Shown in pieces: positions 33,982-34,408 of a stretch of 34,408 bases of DNA. Both the position numbers and the translations under genes were made by a program. The stretch comes from Saccoglossus kowalevskii. Its lineage: Eukaryota; Hemichordata; Enteropneusta; Harrimaniidae. The DNA lies in assembly GCF_000003605.2 (NCBI RefSeq), contig NW_003108084.1:125444-159851 (forward strand), written 5' to 3'. The notes beneath the pieces are model-generated. The model saw nothing but the letters and a program-made list of their open reading frames with translations. It made no database searches and had not been told where the DNA came from. Within the stretch, counting starts at the first letter, position 1, and each line of letters begins with the position of its first letter.

Positions 33982-34140
33982 TATCTTCCAGTGTTTGAAC
34001 GGTGATATAATTTGAAGGATCACCTGCACCACTGGTGACATAGGGGATAATATGAATCGTATAGTTTGTATACGGTTGCAGTATTTCTAATACACAAATC
34101 GATTTACTGCCTTCCACAGCCACCTCTTTGTCACTGCCAC
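33982..34140 (-). CDS. FN3 exon 1 in window: second half of FN3 domain A
   Basis: The exon is 53 codons long, phase 1 at both ends. The acceptor is a T-rich tract ending TTTCTATAG before GTGGCAG; the donor is GTAAGTC after a GAA GAT A. The peptide shows the E-F-G strand pattern of an FN3 domain: a Leu in ILQPYTNYTIHI, the Tyr-rich strand, then YVTSGAGDPS and the closing VQTLED. One N-glycosylation sequon (NYT) is visible. The first half of the domain must lie upstream, above 34408. The last base A joins TT of the next exon to give Ile, reading LEDIPDKAP, a typical FN3-FN3 linker. A 40-bp tandem array starts immediately upstream of the acceptor and leaves little ordinary intron there. The reading frame stays open into that array, but the FN3 pattern stops at the acceptor, so I end the exon there. 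Confidence 0.82.
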
Positions 34141-34408
34141 CTATAGAAACAAAGTAAAAACATAGAAACCTTGATTTTTGTGATAGAAACACGGTAAAAA
34201 CATAGAAACCTTGATTTCTGTGATAGAAACATTGTAAAAACGTAACAACCTTGATTTTTGTGATAGAAACATGGTAAAAACTTAGAAACCTTGATTTTTG
34301 TGATAGAAACATTGTAAAAACGTAACAACCTTGATTTTTGTGATAGAAACATGGTAAAAACTTAGAAACCTTGATTTTTGTCATAGAAACAAAGTAAAAA
34401 CATGGAAA
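34141..34408. repeat. 40-bp tandem array abutting the splice acceptor of exon 1
   Basis: About 6.7 units of 40 bases, with GATAGAAACATGGTAAAAAC then TTAGAAACCTTGATTTTTGT, run from the acceptor to the window edge. On the minus strand each unit carries TTTTTACCATGTTTCTATCA, which differs from the true acceptor TTTTTACTTTGTTTCTATAG mainly at the last bases. The array probably grew from the acceptor region. It is open in several frames only because it lacks stops. Confidence 0.85.

Larger units (their letters stand above)
946..34140 (-). other. Spliced gene span: five-FN3 receptor-like gene, protogenin/IGDCC-like (both ends outside window)
   Basis: Eight exons on the minus strand are joined by canonical GT..AG introns. 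Exon phases agree at every junction, and the summed length is 1437 bases, or 479 codons without a stop. Each split FN3 domain is completed by the next exon, which is strong internal support. Introns measure about 584, 535, 21714, 1196, 943, 5805 and 981 bases in transcript order. In protein order the domains are A (second half only), B, C, D, E and a Thr/Pro-rich stalk. DCC-superfamily receptors of the protogenin/IGDCC4 type carry four Ig and five FN3 domains before one membrane helix, which fits. Neogenin/DCC (six FN3), sidekick and receptor phosphatases are alternatives. If the assignment holds, this is a single-pass cell-surface adhesion or guidance receptor. No start codon, Ig domain, membrane helix or polyadenylation site is in the window. 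Confidence 0.8.

Noticed and set aside
34141-34384. Extension of the FN3 exon upstream through the open frame over the 40-bp array
   Set aside because: The peptide is repeat translation cycling through frames, whereas the FN3 pattern and a good acceptor start at 34140.

Overview
The window is AT-rich, intron-rich animal DNA, most likely from a marine invertebrate. The grounds are spliced fibronectin type III (FN3) exons with GT/AG borders, many palindromic MITE-like elements, dense satellite arrays and a relic with a 2A-like peptide of the kind reported in non-LTR retrotransposons of sea urchins, amphioxus and molluscs. I cannot name the species. There is no operon, prokaryotic gene, rRNA or convincing functional tRNA.

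One host gene is supported, on the minus strand. Eight exons (34140-33982, 33397-33083, 32547-32350, 10635-10549, 9352-9157, 8213-8086, 2280-2113, 1131-946) join with matching phases into 1437 bases (479 codons). They encode most of five FN3 domains (called A to E here, in protein order) and the start of a Thr/Pro-rich stalk. All seven junctions give sensible codons (Ile, Ile, Leu, Val, Ser, Arg, Gly), and each split domain is completed by the next exon. The layout and the LLAYNDYGDG stretch in domain C best recall the DCC/neogenin superfamily, especially protogenin/IGDCC4 (four Ig plus five FN3 domains, then a membrane helix). The Ig part would lie above 34408 and the membrane helix and tail below position 1, both outside the window. 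The assignment to protogenin/IGDCC is from memory and moderate in confidence.

Layout: 1-945 is a partial downstream intron with two abutting MITEs. 946-2280 holds domain E. 2281-8085 is a 5.8 kb intron with a 2A-bearing LINE relic, a hairpin-ended modular element and short tandem repeats. 8086-10635 holds domain D and the end of domain C, with MITEs in the introns. 10636-32349 is one 21.7 kb intron that cuts domain C in two. It carries five satellite arrays (28 bp, about 130 bp, 41 bp with an assembly gap, 30 bp, 64/57 bp) plus dispersed elements. 32350-34140 holds the start of C, all of B and the end of A. A 40-bp tandem array begins directly at the splice acceptor of the A exon and runs off the window.

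The most interesting structure is non-coding: a 1-kb array at 30987-31985 in which every unit carries two strong CCAAT (NF-Y type) boxes facing each other. A second, unrelated array at 20246-20910 also carries a CCAAT box in each unit.
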